From Methylovorus mays (GTDB taxonomy: Bacteria > Pseudomonadota > Gammaproteobacteria > Burkholderiales > Methylophilaceae), in NCBI RefSeq assembly GCF_020531915.1, contig NZ_JAJAVG010000007.1:223847-287846 (forward strand): DNA of 64,000 nt. The letters run 5' to 3'. This document shows, in pieces, positions 17,603 through 26,728 of the stretch. Numbering within the stretch: position 1 is the first letter of the stretch; the number at the start of each line of letters is the position of its first letter. The notes beneath the pieces were generated by a model. The model was not told the DNA's origin, did not search any database, and was given only the letters and a program-made list of their open reading frames with translations. The translations under genes and the position numbers were made by a program.

Positions 17603-18730
17603 ATGATCACGCTTGCACCTAAACGCCACCTGAATATTCTGCTGATCACGCTTCTGGCAGCGGCTGGCATGGGCTTGAGCCTGCCGGTGGAAGCAGAGCG
17701 CCTGAAAGACCTGGCAACCATCCAGGGCGTGCGCTCCAACCAGTTGATCGGCTACAGCCTGGTCGTGGGTCTGGATGGCACCGGTGACCAGACCACGCAA
17801 ACCCCGTTTACCGTACAAAGCTTGATCAGCATGCTGCAAGGCATGGGCGTGACGCTGCCACAGGGCACCAACCTGCAATTGAAAAACGTCGCCGCCGTCA
17901 TGGTCACCGCCACCCTACCCCCCTTTGCCCAGCCAGGGCAGGCACTGGATGTCACCGTATCGTCCATGGGTAATGCCAAGAGCCTGCGCGGCGGCACACT
18001 GCTGATGACACCGCTGAAAGGCGCTGACAATCAGGTGTACGCCATGGCCCAGGGCAACCTGGTGGTGGGCGGCGTCGGTGCGTCGGCGAATGGCAGCCAG
18101 ACCCAGATCAACCACCTGGGCGTCGGCCGTATCTCGGCTGGTGCCACCGTGGAACGGGCGGTTCCGGTCGCGCTGAATCAGGGCACCGGCATTAACCTGG
18201 AATTGAAAGACGCGGATTTTTCCACCGCCAGCAAGGTGGTCGACGCCATCAACCAGCGCTTTGGCACCGGCACGGCCGCCGCGCAGGATGGACGCGTCAT
18301 TCGTGTCAATGCCCCAGTCGACAGCAACCGCGTGAGCTTTCTGGCTGCGCTGGAATCGATTACCGTCAACCCGGCCGAATCTTCCGCCAAGGTGATTCTG
18401 AACGCCCGTACCGGCTCGGTGGTGATGAACCGCTCGGTATCATTGGAAGACTGCGCCGTGTCTCATGGCAATCTTTCTGTCGTGATCAACACCGCCCCTG
18501 TCATCAGTCAGCCCGGCGCACTTTCCGGCGGGCAGACCGTCAGCACCGCCCGCTCGGAAATTTCCATCGAAAAAGAACCAGGCAAAGTCCTGAAGCTGGA
18601 TGGCGGGGCATCGCTATCCGACGTGATCAAGGCCCTGAATGCCATCGGCGCGACCCCGCAGGATCTGCTCGCCATCCTGCAGGCCATGAAGTCCGCTGGC
18701 GCCTTGCGCGCAGAACTCGAAGTGATCTAG
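17603..18730 (+). CDS. flgI: FlgI, P-ring protein
   Basis: The 375-residue protein has a signal peptide (ILLITLLAAAGMGLSLPVEAE) and then the conserved FlgI start RLKDLATIQGVRSNQLIGYSLVVGLDGTGDQT. It forms the P ring in the peptidoglycan layer with help from FlgA. The conserved C-terminal SLSDVIKALNAIGATPQDLLAILQAMKSAGAL is intact. It follows flgH by 10 bases. Confidence 0.97.
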   Translation: MITLAPKRHLNILLITLLAAAGMGLSLPVEAERLKDLATIQGVRSNQLIGYSLVVGLDGTGDQTTQTPFTVQSLISMLQGMGVTLPQGTNLQLKNVAAVMVTATLPPFAQPGQALDVTVSSMGNAKSLRGGTLLMTPLKGADNQVYAMAQGNLVVGGVGASANGSQTQINHLGVGRISAGATVERAVPVALNQGTGINLELKDADFSTASKVVDAINQRFGTGTAAAQDGRVIRVNAPVDSNRVSFLAALESITVNPAESSAKVILNARTGSVVMNRSVSLEDCAVSHGNLSVVINTAPVISQPGALSGGQTVSTARSEISIEKEPGKVLKLDGGASLSDVIKALNAIGATPQDLLAILQAMKSAGALRAELEVI

Positions 18731-18740
18731 GCGAAATACC

Positions 18741-19649
18741 ATGGTCAACGCCCCTTCAGACAGCACCGGCAAACTGGCATTTGATGCCAATAGCCTGAAT
18801 CAGCTGAAATTCTCCAGCAAGAATGATTCGCCAGAAGCGATCAAGGCCGTTGCCAAGCAGTTTGAAGCCGTATTCGTCAACATGATGCTGAAAAGCATGC
18901 GGGATGCCACGCCCCAGGAGGGCATGTTTGACAACGAACAAAGTCGCACTTTCACTGCCATGCTGGATCAGCAGTTGAGCCAGAACATTGCATCCAAGGG
19001 CATAGGCCTGGCCGATGTACTGGCAAGACAGCTGAGCAAAACTGGTGTTACCCCCGGCGCCAACCTCGATCAGGATGATGGTGTAAGCGCGGCTTTGCCC
19101 TATAACAATACCCTGCTGCCGCAAAAAGCCGTGCAGATGTACACGGACCCCGACCAGCGCAACGGCAATAGCAACGCATCCAGCGGTAACGGCAATGCGG
19201 AAGCCTTCCAAGATATGATGGCGCCGCATGCCAACGAAGCCAGCCGCAGCAGCGGCATTCCCGCCAACTACATGCTCGGCCAGGCCGCCCTGGAAAGTGG
19301 CTGGGGCAAGCGCATGATCCGCGGAACAAATGGCGAGAACAGCTATAACCTGTTTGGCATCAAGGCCACGGCCGGCTGGACGGGCAAGACCGTCGACGCC
19401 GTCACCACCGAATATGTGAACGGTGTCAAACAGACACGTGTAGAAAAATTCCGGGCCTATGATTCATACGCCGACTCTTTCAAAGACTTTGCCAATCTGA
19501 TCAGCAACAACCCGCGCTACGGCAATGCCATGTCCAACCTGCATGATGTGAATGCCTATGCGCAAGGCTTGCAAAATGGCGGCTACGCCACCGACCCCGA
19601 CTATGCCAGCAAGCTGATCAGCGTGATCAGGAAAGTCAGTAGCGCCTGA
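18741..19649 (+). CDS. flgJ: FlgJ, rod cap and peptidoglycan-hydrolysing muramidase
   Basis: The 302-residue protein has two domains. Residues ~30-100 are the rod-binding/cap region (KAVAKQFEAVFVNMMLKSMRDATP). Residues ~150-300 are a glucosaminidase-type lysozyme domain, with the candidate catalytic Glu in QAALESGWGKRMI and with GENSYNLFGIKA. The domain opens the cell wall for the rod. The full-length two-domain form is typical of Beta- and Gammaproteobacteria. Confidence 0.96.
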   Translation: MVNAPSDSTGKLAFDANSLNQLKFSSKNDSPEAIKAVAKQFEAVFVNMMLKSMRDATPQEGMFDNEQSRTFTAMLDQQLSQNIASKGIGLADVLARQLSKTGVTPGANLDQDDGVSAALPYNNTLLPQKAVQMYTDPDQRNGNSNASSGNGNAEAFQDMMAPHANEASRSSGIPANYMLGQAALESGWGKRMIRGTNGENSYNLFGIKATAGWTGKTVDAVTTEYVNGVKQTRVEKFRAYDSYADSFKDFANLISNNPRYGNAMSNLHDVNAYAQGLQNGGYATDPDYASKLISVIRKVSSA

Positions 19650-19713
19650 TGCCCGGATTAAAGTTTCAGCCCTTGCTGCCGTCAATAACCTATCAGGAAT
19701 AGAGAGTTAGACA

Positions 19714-21342
19714 ATGGGAAGCGATATCCTCAATATTGGTAAAAGTGCACTGAGCGCGGCGCAAGTAGCGATTGCCGTGACCGGGAACAATATTGCCAAT
19801 GCTTCCACCGCCGGTTATAACCGCCAGTACATCACACAAGCTGCTGCCGGTTCGCAGGACATGGGCTTTGGCTATGTAGGCAAAGGCACGGACGTCACCT
19901 CGGTACAGCGTGTGTTCAGCGCCCTGCTGGCAAAGCAGGTGAATACCAGTCAGGCCAGCAGCTCCGCCCTCACCGCTTATAGTACCCAGATCGAAACCAT
20001 CAACAACATGCTGGCGGATTCCTCTGCAGGTCTGTCACCTGCCATGCAGGAGTTCTTTGACAGCGTGCAGGATCTCGCCACGACGCCTGGCGACTCCGCT
20101 ACCCGCCAGGCACTGATTTCAAACTCCGAAGCGCTGGCCTCGCGCTTCCAGAGCATGAGCAGCCAGCTGGATGAAGTGGAAGCCAGCGTCAACTCGCAAG
20201 TGAGCAGCAGCGTGTCGCTGATCAACTCGTATGCCAAACAGATTGCGGCACTGAACGACTCGATTGAACAGGCCACCAACTCTACCGGCAACGCACCCAA
20301 CGACCTGCTCGACCAGCGCGATTTACTGGTAAGCGAGCTCAGCAAGCAGATCAAAACCACCGTGGTGCAGCAGGGCAACAGCTACAACGTGTTTGTCGGC
20401 AATGGCTTGCCCATGGTCGTGGACAAGCAGAGTTACAGCCTGGGGACCACGGCCAATCCGACCAATAATGAGCGCCTGGAAGTCACGTATATCGGCAGTA
20501 GCGGCAATGGCACCATCCTGGGTGAAAACAGCCTGTCCGGAGGTACACTGGGTGGTCTGGTCGAATTCCGCAATGAAACACTGGACCCCGCCCGCAATCA
20601 GCTGGGCCTGATTGCCGTTTCACTCACACAAACATTCAATGCCCAGCATGCCGCCGGTACCGATCTGGACGGCAATGCAGGCGGCAACTTCTTCACCCCG
20701 ATCACGCCCACGATCACGGCCAACGCAAACAACACTGGCAACGCTGATTTTTCAGCCAGCTACAGCGATGTCAGCGCCATGACCAGCAGCGACTACAGCA
20801 TCAGTTATGATGGCACCAACTACACCATCAAGCGCCTGAGCGACAATACCAGCACCAGCGTGACCGGCTTCCCCACGACGGTAGATGGGGTCACCATCAA
20901 CCTCGATAGCGGCACCATGGCCAGCGGCGACTCTTTCCTGCTGCAACCGACGGCCAAGGCCGCAGGGCAGGTGGAAGTCGCCATCAGCGATGTCGATGCC
21001 ATTGCCGCAGGGACATCCAGCGAATCTGGCGACAACACCAATGCCTTGTTACTGGCAGCCCTGCAGACCAACAAAACCGTGGGCGGCAGCAAATCCTACG
21101 AAGAGGCTTTTGCGCAACTGGTGAGCCAGGTGGGCAACAAGACGAATGAGATTCGGGTCACAAGCGCGGCAGAAACCGCCTTGCTGGAAGATGCCCAGGC
21201 ACAAATGGAGTCCAACTCGGGGGTTAATCTGGATGAGGAAGCGGCCAACCTGCTCCGCTATCAGCAAGCGTATCAAAGTGCGGCAAAAGTCATGCAGATT
21301 GCCAGCGAAATGTTTGACACCCTACTCAGCATCAGTCAGTAA
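19714..21342 (+). CDS. flgK: FlgK, hook-filament junction protein 1 (HAP1)
   Basis: The 542-residue axial protein starts MGSDILNIGKSALSAAQVAI with the GNNIANASTAGYNRQ motif. The C-terminal helix NLDEEAANLLRYQQAYQSAAKVMQIASEMFDTLLSI is characteristic of FlgK. The middle is variable and Ser/Thr-rich, as usual. FlgN is its export chaperone. Confidence 0.96.
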   Translation: MGSDILNIGKSALSAAQVAIAVTGNNIANASTAGYNRQYITQAAAGSQDMGFGYVGKGTDVTSVQRVFSALLAKQVNTSQASSSALTAYSTQIETINNMLADSSAGLSPAMQEFFDSVQDLATTPGDSATRQALISNSEALASRFQSMSSQLDEVEASVNSQVSSSVSLINSYAKQIAALNDSIEQATNSTGNAPNDLLDQRDLLVSELSKQIKTTVVQQGNSYNVFVGNGLPMVVDKQSYSLGTTANPTNNERLEVTYIGSSGNGTILGENSLSGGTLGGLVEFRNETLDPARNQLGLIAVSLTQTFNAQHAAGTDLDGNAGGNFFTPITPTITANANNTGNADFSASYSDVSAMTSSDYSISYDGTNYTIKRLSDNTSTSVTGFPTTVDGVTINLDSGTMASGDSFLLQPTAKAAGQVEVAISDVDAIAAGTSSESGDNTNALLLAALQTNKTVGGSKSYEEAFAQLVSQVGNKTNEIRVTSAAETALLEDAQAQMESNSGVNLDEEAANLLRYQQAYQSAAKVMQIASEMFDTLLSISQ

Positions 21343-21352
21343 GAGGAACGAT

Positions 21353-22258
21353 ATGCGCATCAGCACCAATACGCTCTACCAGACCGGCATCAACAACATC
21401 AGCAGCTTGCAGAGCGAGCAATACAAGCTGCAGGAGCAGATCTCCGCCAGCAAGCGCATTCTTACCCCGGCTGATGATCCGGTAGGTGCTGCGCGCGCGC
21501 TGGTCGTGAGCCAGGCGCAGAGCGTCAACAGTCAATATGCCGATAACCGTGACCGCGCCGAGTCACACCTCAACTCCATCGAGAGTACCCTGACCAGCGT
21601 GACCAACCTGCTCATTTCCAGCAAAACCTCCATCGTGAGCGCAGGTAACGCCGCACTCTCCACGGAAGAAAAGAGCTACATTGCCGAACAGCTGCAAAAT
21701 GATCTGGATGAGCTTGTGAGTCTGGCGAACAGCAAGGATGGTAATGGCGACTACATGTTTGGGGGCTTCAATACCACCACAGCCCCTTACACCGCAACCA
21801 GCACCGGCGCGACCTATAACGGGGATACCGGGCAACTCAAGATTCAGGTAAGCGAAAGCCGCCAGATGCCGGTCACAGAAACCGGGCCGGATGTGTTTCA
21901 GGCAGATGGCAATGACATCTTTGCCTCGTACACCAACATCATCAATTTGCTTTCCGATCCCAACACCACGGCAGATGACCTGAATGCCGCCTTGTCGACG
22001 GTGGGCGCCAGCATGGAGGATGCCCTTGATACCGTACTGACGGTGCGCGCATCCACTGGCTCCAAACTGAACGAAATTGAATCGCTGAATACCGCGGGCG
22101 AATCCCGCGATTTGCAATACACCAGTGAATTATCCGATATCCAGGATCTGGATTATGCCCAGGCCCTGTCCGACCTTTCAAAGAAGCAGACCATTCTTGA
22201 AGCCGCCCAGCAATCCTACGTGCAACTGACCAGCCTGACCCTGTTCGATTATCTCTAG
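21353..22258 (+). CDS. flgL: FlgL, hook-filament junction protein 3 (HAP3)
   Basis: The start at 21353 gives 301 residues beginning MRISTNTLYQTGINNI, the classic FlgL/flagellin-like start. The longer in-frame opening from 21146 lies inside flgK in another frame and is ignored. The N-terminal flagellin-type helix (EQISASKRILTPADDPVGAARALVVSQAQ) and the C-terminal helix (LDYAQALSDLSKKQTILEAAQQSYVQLTSLTLFDYL) are present. It is the last gene of the operon and meets fliR tail to tail. Confidence 0.96.
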   Translation: MRISTNTLYQTGINNISSLQSEQYKLQEQISASKRILTPADDPVGAARALVVSQAQSVNSQYADNRDRAESHLNSIESTLTSVTNLLISSKTSIVSAGNAALSTEEKSYIAEQLQNDLDELVSLANSKDGNGDYMFGGFNTTTAPYTATSTGATYNGDTGQLKIQVSESRQMPVTETGPDVFQADGNDIFASYTNIINLLSDPNTTADDLNAALSTVGASMEDALDTVLTVRASTGSKLNEIESLNTAGESRDLQYTSELSDIQDLDYAQALSDLSKKQTILEAAQQSYVQLTSLTLFDYL

Positions 22259-22307
22259 AACCATTCATTTCAATTGAACATGCCCCGCATCCGCGCGCGG
22301 GATGGGT

Positions 22308-23072
22308 TCAGAAATACATATTGGCAATATTTTCCTGTATGAGCTGCAGCATGGGTTGCAGCAAGCCGGGCAATACCAGCGCCGTAATAATGAAGCCCAT
22401 GAAAATGGTCACCGGGAAACCGATACCAAACAGATTCAGCTGAGGGGCCGCTCTGGTCAGTATGCCCAATGCCATATTGGTGATCAGCAAGGCGGCGACC
22501 GCTGGCAGCGCCATCATCAGGCCAGCACTGAATATCTTGCCACCCCATCCTGCCATCTTCATGAAGTCCAACCCGCCCTGCCATTCGGTGGATAAAGGAA
22601 ACGTGGCAAAGCTTTCCACCACGGCAGAGATCATGATGAGATGGCCGTCCAGGCTCAAAAATATCAACGACGCCAGCAATACCAGGAACTGCCCCAGCGC
22701 ATTGGTCTGCCCCTGCGTCTGCGGGTCATAGAACATGGCAAAACCCAGGCCCATGGTCATGCCGATCACCTGACCAGTCAGCTCAACCGCAGCAAACACG
22801 ATGCGCATGCTGAAACCGATCGCAAAACCGATCAATGTTTGCTGTATCAGAATCAGTAAGCCCTGCCAGCTGAAAATATCAAGCGGAGGTGGGGGTGGCA
22901 GGGTAGGAATGACCACGATGGTGATCAGCAGCGCCAGGCTGATTTTGACTCGGGCAGTCAATGCGCGGTGATTGAGTATGGGCGCCACCGCCATCATGGC
23001 AAGTATGCGTGTCATCGGCCATAGCAGTAGCACGACCCACGATTGCAGCGCGGCACTGTTGATGGAGAGCAT
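22308..23072 (-). CDS. fliR: FliR, flagellar export gate membrane protein
   Basis: The 254-residue protein has about six hydrophobic segments. The family stretch RVKISLALLITIVVIPTLPP is present, as is the helical hairpin region ending GFIITALVLPGLLQPMLQLIQENIANMYF. It forms the FliPQR export gate in the inner membrane. It ends fliLMNOPQR. The 49-base gap to flgL contains a G/C-rich dyad without a T tract. Confidence 0.96.
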   Translation of the reverse strand: MLSINSAALQSWVVLLLWPMTRILAMMAVAPILNHRALTARVKISLALLITIVVIPTLPPPPPLDIFSWQGLLILIQQTLIGFAIGFSMRIVFAAVELTGQVIGMTMGLGFAMFYDPQTQGQTNALGQFLVLLASLIFLSLDGHLIMISAVVESFATFPLSTEWQGGLDFMKMAGWGGKIFSAGLMMALPAVAALLITNMALGILTRAAPQLNLFGIGFPVTIFMGFIITALVLPGLLQPMLQLIQENIANMYF

Positions 23073-23086
23073 GCGGGAAAGCCAGC

Positions 23087-23356
23087 CTAGCCGGCAAACG
23101 CTGGTAGGCTGCTGAAGATGGCGCGCATGTAATCAGTCATCACCGAGAGCATCCAGGGGCCAGCGATCACCAGCACGGCAAACACCCCGACCAGCTTGGG
23201 TATGAATGACAGGGTCGTCTCATTGATCTGCGTCGCCGCCTGAAAAATGCTCACCAGCAAGCCGATAACCAGTACCACAATCAGCATGGGGGCAGACACC
23301 ATCAGCGTGACTTCCATCGCTTGCCTGCCCAGGCTCATTACTCCTTCTGGTGTCAT
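23087..23356 (-). CDS. fliQ: FliQ, flagellar export gate membrane protein
   Basis: The 89-residue protein has two membrane helices and the family motifs MTPEGVMSLGRQAMEVTLMVSAPML and IFQAATQINETTLSFIPKLVGV. It packs around FliP and FliR in the export gate. It lies 12 bases after fliP and 14 before fliR. Confidence 0.97.
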   Translation of the reverse strand: MTPEGVMSLGRQAMEVTLMVSAPMLIVVLVIGLLVSIFQAATQINETTLSFIPKLVGVFAVLVIAGPWMLSVMTDYMRAIFSSLPAFAG

Positions 23357-23368
23357 TCAGGATGCTCC

Positions 23369-24133
23369 TCAGTAAAAACTCTGTGCCAGCGAACCCAGCA
23401 ACAACTGCCAGCCATCCACCAGCACAAACAGCATGAGTTTGAATGGCAAGGCCACGATGGCAGGCGATACCATCATCATCCCCATGGACATCAGCACGCT
23501 CGCCACCACCATATCGATGATCAGAAAGGGAATGAAAATGGCAAAACCGATCTGGAAAGCCGTCTTCAGCTCACTGGTGACAAAGGCAGGCACCAGCACG
23601 CGCAAAGGCACCTGATCGGGTGTTTGTACTTCCTCACTGCGCGACATACGCATGAACAAGGCAATGTCCGCCTCGCGCGTCTGTTTCAGCATGAACTCCC
23701 TGAGCGGAACGGCACCCTTTTCCAGCGCCTCCTGCATGGTAATTTTGTTTTCGGAGAGTGGCTGGTAGGCCTCGGTATAAATGCGGTCCATCACCGGACT
23801 CATGACAAAAAAAGTGAGGAAAAGCGCGAGTCCGATCAATACCTGGTTAGGAGGAGAAGATGGCGTACCCAGCGCCTGCCGCAACAAGGAAAGCACAATG
23901 ATGATGCGGGTAAAACCGGTCATCATCAGCAGCACCGCCGGCAAAAACGACATGGCCGTCAATAGCAGCATGGTCTGCAGGCTGAGGGTGTAATTCTGGC
24001 TGCCACCCGGCCCCGGTGCCGCATTGATCAGCGGCAACGCGGCTTCTGCATGCGCCATGGCGGGCAACAGCAGCACCAGCAACAACAGGTACCGCAGGCC
24101 CTGCAAGGGAGATAAAGAAGGCTTACTTGGCAT
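23369..24133 (-). CDS. fliP: FliP, flagellar export gate membrane protein
   Basis: The ATG at 24133 (254 residues) overlaps the 3' end of fliO by 11 bases. A GTG at 24151 is possible. A cleavable signal peptide ([16 protein letters not shown]) precedes the FliP core, which includes [49 protein letters not shown]. The C-terminal [21 protein letters not shown] is the strongly conserved gate helix. FliP forms the pentameric core of the gate. Confidence 0.96.
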   Translation of the reverse strand: MPSKPSLSPLQGLRYLLLLVLLLPAMAHAEAALPLINAAPGPGGSQNYTLSLQTMLLLTAMSFLPAVLLMMTGFTRIIIVLSLLRQALGTPSSPPNQVLIGLALFLTFFVMSPVMDRIYTEAYQPLSENKITMQEALEKGAVPLREFMLKQTREADIALFMRMSRSEEVQTPDQVPLRVLVPAFVTSELKTAFQIGFAIFIPFLIIDMVVASVLMSMGMMMVSPAIVALPFKLMLFVLVDGWQLLLGSLAQSFY

Positions 24134-24539
24134 TGAATTTCTCTGAAGCACGTTTCAGCCACCCGGCAAAGGGTGGCGCAGGAGTATCGGACGCAGGCTG
24201 GCTAAGCAAAGCCTCATCAGGATCAAGATTGGCCAACGCACTCACATGCCCTGGCGCCACGCCCACCACGATCCATCGTCCGGCCACTTCCACCACGACC
24301 ACCCGCTCGCGGGTACCGACGCTCACGCCGCCCACCACGCGCGCCACGGAATTCTGCTGGCGGCTGCCGGGAGAAAATCGTTTAACCAACCAGGCGAGCA
24401 CGGCCATGACAGCCAGCACAACCATAAGGCCCAAGGTCATTTTGAAGGCACTGGTCGCAGGCGTAGGTGCGCTATCCGCGGCATATGCCATCGCAGGCAG
24501 CAAGCACAACAGGACAGGAAGGACAGCCAGTTTTTTCAT
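24123..24539 (-). CDS. fliO: FliO, FliP-stabilising membrane protein
   Basis: The 138-residue protein from ATG 24539 begins with a signal-like segment ([17 protein letters not shown]), then one membrane helix ([21 protein letters not shown]), then a small cytoplasmic domain ([24 protein letters not shown]). This is the FliO plan. FliO helps FliP assemble. It overlaps fliP, suggesting coupled translation. The longer opening to 24617 runs into fliN and is rejected. Confidence 0.92.
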   Translation of the reverse strand: MKKLAVLPVLLCLLPAMAYAADSAPTPATSAFKMTLGLMVVLAVMAVLAWLVKRFSPGSRQQNSVARVVGGVSVGTRERVVVVEVAGRWIVVGVAPGHVSALANLDPDEALLSQPASDTPAPPFAGWLKRASEKFNAK

Positions 24540-24546
24540 GCGCTGC

Positions 24547-24984
24547 CTATCGGTTGATTTTACGAATACGTTCAGCCGGGGTGATGATATCGGTGAGGCG
24601 GATACCAAACTTGTCATTGACCACCACTACTTCGCCTTGGGCAATCAGGCAGCCATTCACCAGGACGTCCATCGGCTCACCGGCCATGCCATCCAGCTCC
24701 ACCACCGAGCCCTGCGCCAGTTGCAACAGGTTCTTGATGGCGATTTTGGTGCGGCCCAGCTCCACCGTCAGCTGCACGGGGATATCAAGAATAAAGTCGA
24801 TGTCGTTCTGGGTCTCGCTCATCTTCTTGCCGGTCAGCTCGGTAAACACCGTGGCCTGGGCGCTCTTGGCCTGCAGCGGACTGTCTTCAGCCTGCTGCTG
24901 CTCGGCCATGGCGGCACCCCAGTCATCCTCGGCGGCGCCCCCTGCGGCGGCTTGTTCAAATTCGTCGTCCGGGCTATTCGCCAT
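24547..24984 (-). CDS. fliN: FliN, flagellar switch (C-ring) protein
   Basis: The 145-residue protein has an acidic, Ala-rich N-terminal extension (~60 residues) and the SpoA core: FILDIPVQLTVELGRTKIAIKNLLQLAQGSVVELDG and GEVVVVNDKFGIRLTDIITPAERI. It forms the base of the C ring, where FliH docks. It overlaps fliM by 11 bases. Confidence 0.96.
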   Translation of the reverse strand: MANSPDDEFEQAAAGGAAEDDWGAAMAEQQQAEDSPLQAKSAQATVFTELTGKKMSETQNDIDFILDIPVQLTVELGRTKIAIKNLLQLAQGSVVELDGMAGEPMDVLVNGCLIAQGEVVVVNDKFGIRLTDIITPAERIRKINR

Positions 24985-25978
24985 GTTTCTCTCCTTTTAC
25001 GTACTCTGAGGCGTTGGCACGCAGCAACTTCTCTACCCGTAGCGAATATTGCCCGTTAAACACCCCGTATTTGCATTCCATGACCGGCACGTTATCGACA
25101 TGCGCCTCTATTGTTTCTGCAATATTGAGCGGAATGACATCGCCCACTTTCATGTTCAATACATCCCCCAACTGCATGTTGGTTTTGGCCAGGTTGGCCA
25201 CGACTTCAACCTCGGCGGCCTGTATCTGCTGTGTCATCAGGCGTACCCAACGCTTGTCCACGCCCAGCACTTCGCCTTGCAGGCTGGAGGTCAGGAGATC
25301 GCGCACGGGCTCGATCATCGAGTACGGAAAGCAGAAATGAATTTCGCCGCCTGCCGGGCCCAGCTCAATGCTGAAGGTAGTCGCCACGATCACTTCATTG
25401 GGGGTGGCGATATTGGCAAACTGGGTATTCATTTCCGAGCGAAGGTATTCAAACTTGACCTGGTATACCGGCTCCCAGGATTTTTCGTAGTTTTCGATCA
25501 CGATCGCCAGCACGCGCTGAATGATGCGCTGCTCGGTCTGGGTGAAGTCGCGCCCCTCAATGCGGGTATGAAAACGACCATCGCCGCCAAACATGTTGTC
25601 GACAATCGAAAATACCAGCGAGGGATCAAACACCATGAGCCCGGTGCCGCGCAATGGGTTCATGTGCACCAGATTAAGATTGGTGGGCACCACCAGATTA
25701 CGCACAAACTCGCTGTATTTGGAGATGCGAACAGGCCCCACCGATACCTCAACGCTACGGCGCATGAAATTGAACAGACCGATGCGCAGCAGGCGGGCAA
25801 AACGCTCGTTAATGATCTCAAGCGTAGGCATGCGCCCACGGACGATACGTTCCTGGGTCGCGAGGTTGTATTCACGCACGCCATGGGGATCGTGCTCGAC
25901 CGGGGTATCGTCCTGGTCGAGGCCCACACCCTTCAGCAGGGCATCGACTTCATCCTGAGATAAAAAACTGTCCGCCAT
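24974..25978 (-). CDS. fliM: FliM, flagellar switch (C-ring) protein
   Basis: The 334-residue protein begins with the CheY-P-binding peptide (FLSQDEVDALLKGV). The CheC-like middle domain has VGPVRISKYSEFVRNL and NPLRGTGLMVFDPSLVFSIVDNMFGG. A SpoA C-terminal domain follows (MKVGDVIPLNIAETIEAHVDNVPVM). It controls rotation direction. The intact CheY-binding peptide implies chemotaxis genes elsewhere in the genome. Confidence 0.97.
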   Translation of the reverse strand: MADSFLSQDEVDALLKGVGLDQDDTPVEHDPHGVREYNLATQERIVRGRMPTLEIINERFARLLRIGLFNFMRRSVEVSVGPVRISKYSEFVRNLVVPTNLNLVHMNPLRGTGLMVFDPSLVFSIVDNMFGGDGRFHTRIEGRDFTQTEQRIIQRVLAIVIENYEKSWEPVYQVKFEYLRSEMNTQFANIATPNEVIVATTFSIELGPAGGEIHFCFPYSMIEPVRDLLTSSLQGEVLGVDKRWVRLMTQQIQAAEVEVVANLAKTNMQLGDVLNMKVGDVIPLNIAETIEAHVDNVPVMECKYGVFNGQYSLRVEKLLRANASEYVKGEKHGE

Positions 25979-25984
25979 GGCTGT

Positions 25985-26494
25985 TTATTGCACCACAAAT
26001 GAAGTGAAAAATACGCCGCTGACCTCGAGCGGCTTCTCGCCAGCCGAGAATGGCAGTTTGACCTGGGCCACAATCTCGTCACTCAGCGCTTTCTTGCCTT
26101 CGATACTGGTGACCTCAGAGGGCTTCTTGCTGGAAAGCAGCATCAGCAGGCGATTACGGATTTCCGGCATATGCAGCTTCACGATTTCCGCTTGCTCGGG
26201 GTCCGCCACTTTCAGGGTCAGATCTACCTGCAGGAACTGCGAGTCAGGATCGGGTTGCAGATTGACGGTGAATGTCTCCAGGCTGACAAAAACGGGCGGT
26301 TTGGGAGCTTCCTCGTGTTTTTCTTCCACCTTGTGTTCTTCCTTGGCCGGCTTGTGCAGGAAGAACCATGCAGCCGCACCACCGCCACCGCCCAGCACCA
26401 GCAGGACAATCACAATAATCATGATCAGCTTTTTCTTGGAGCCCGCTGCAGGTGCTTCTTCTGCGGGTGCTGCCGCTTTTGGATCTTTTGCCAT
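25985..26494 (-). CDS. fliL: FliL, motor-associated inner membrane protein
   Basis: The 169-residue protein has a short cytoplasmic N-terminus rich in Ala/Lys, one membrane helix (KLIMIIVIVLLVLGGGGGAAAWFFL), a charged linker and the periplasmic FliL domain (PVFVSLETFTVNLQPD, ADPEQAEIVKLHMPEIRNRLLMLLSSKKPSEV). FliL surrounds the stators and raises torque. It is the first gene of fliLMNOPQR. A 234-base gap separates it from fliK. Confidence 0.95.
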   Translation of the reverse strand: MAKDPKAAAPAEEAPAAGSKKKLIMIIVIVLLVLGGGGGAAAWFFLHKPAKEEHKVEEKHEEAPKPPVFVSLETFTVNLQPDPDSQFLQVDLTLKVADPEQAEIVKLHMPEIRNRLLMLLSSKKPSEVTSIEGKKALSDEIVAQVKLPFSAGEKPLEVSGVFFTSFVVQ

Positions 26495-26678
26495 CTAATG
26501 CTTCCCTTGGTGACTAGCGTCTATCTGGACGCTTCTATTATGAAAAAAACAAGGATACCAAGATGCGCTGAAAAGAGGGAGAAAAATAGCCCAAATCGGG
26601 CAGAGACAAGGAACTGGAGCGCATGGAGCGGGTGTCTGGGCTGGCGGAAAGGCGATTCAGCATACAAGCAGACAGCCA

Positions 26679-26702
26679 GGGGATGGCATGAGTGCCATCC
26701 CC
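26679..26702 (-). terminator. Hairpin behind fliK, possible operon boundary
   Basis: A perfect 10-bp stem GGGGATGGCA/TGCCATCCCC with a 4-base loop lies 27 bases beyond the fliK stop. It has no T tract right after it, so efficient termination is unsure. About 80 bases further on, the - strand reads GCCC-gattt-GGGC then TATTTTTC, which may add to termination. Together they suggest fliFGHIJK and fliLMNOPQR are separate units. Confidence 0.5.
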
Positions 26703-26728
26703 CGGGCCGCGTTTACCAAAAGAGGCAG

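Noticed and set aside
22259-22307. G/C-rich dyad between flgL and fliR as a two-way terminator
   Set aside because: The stem is imperfect and no T tract follows on either strand, so it is not listed as a terminator.
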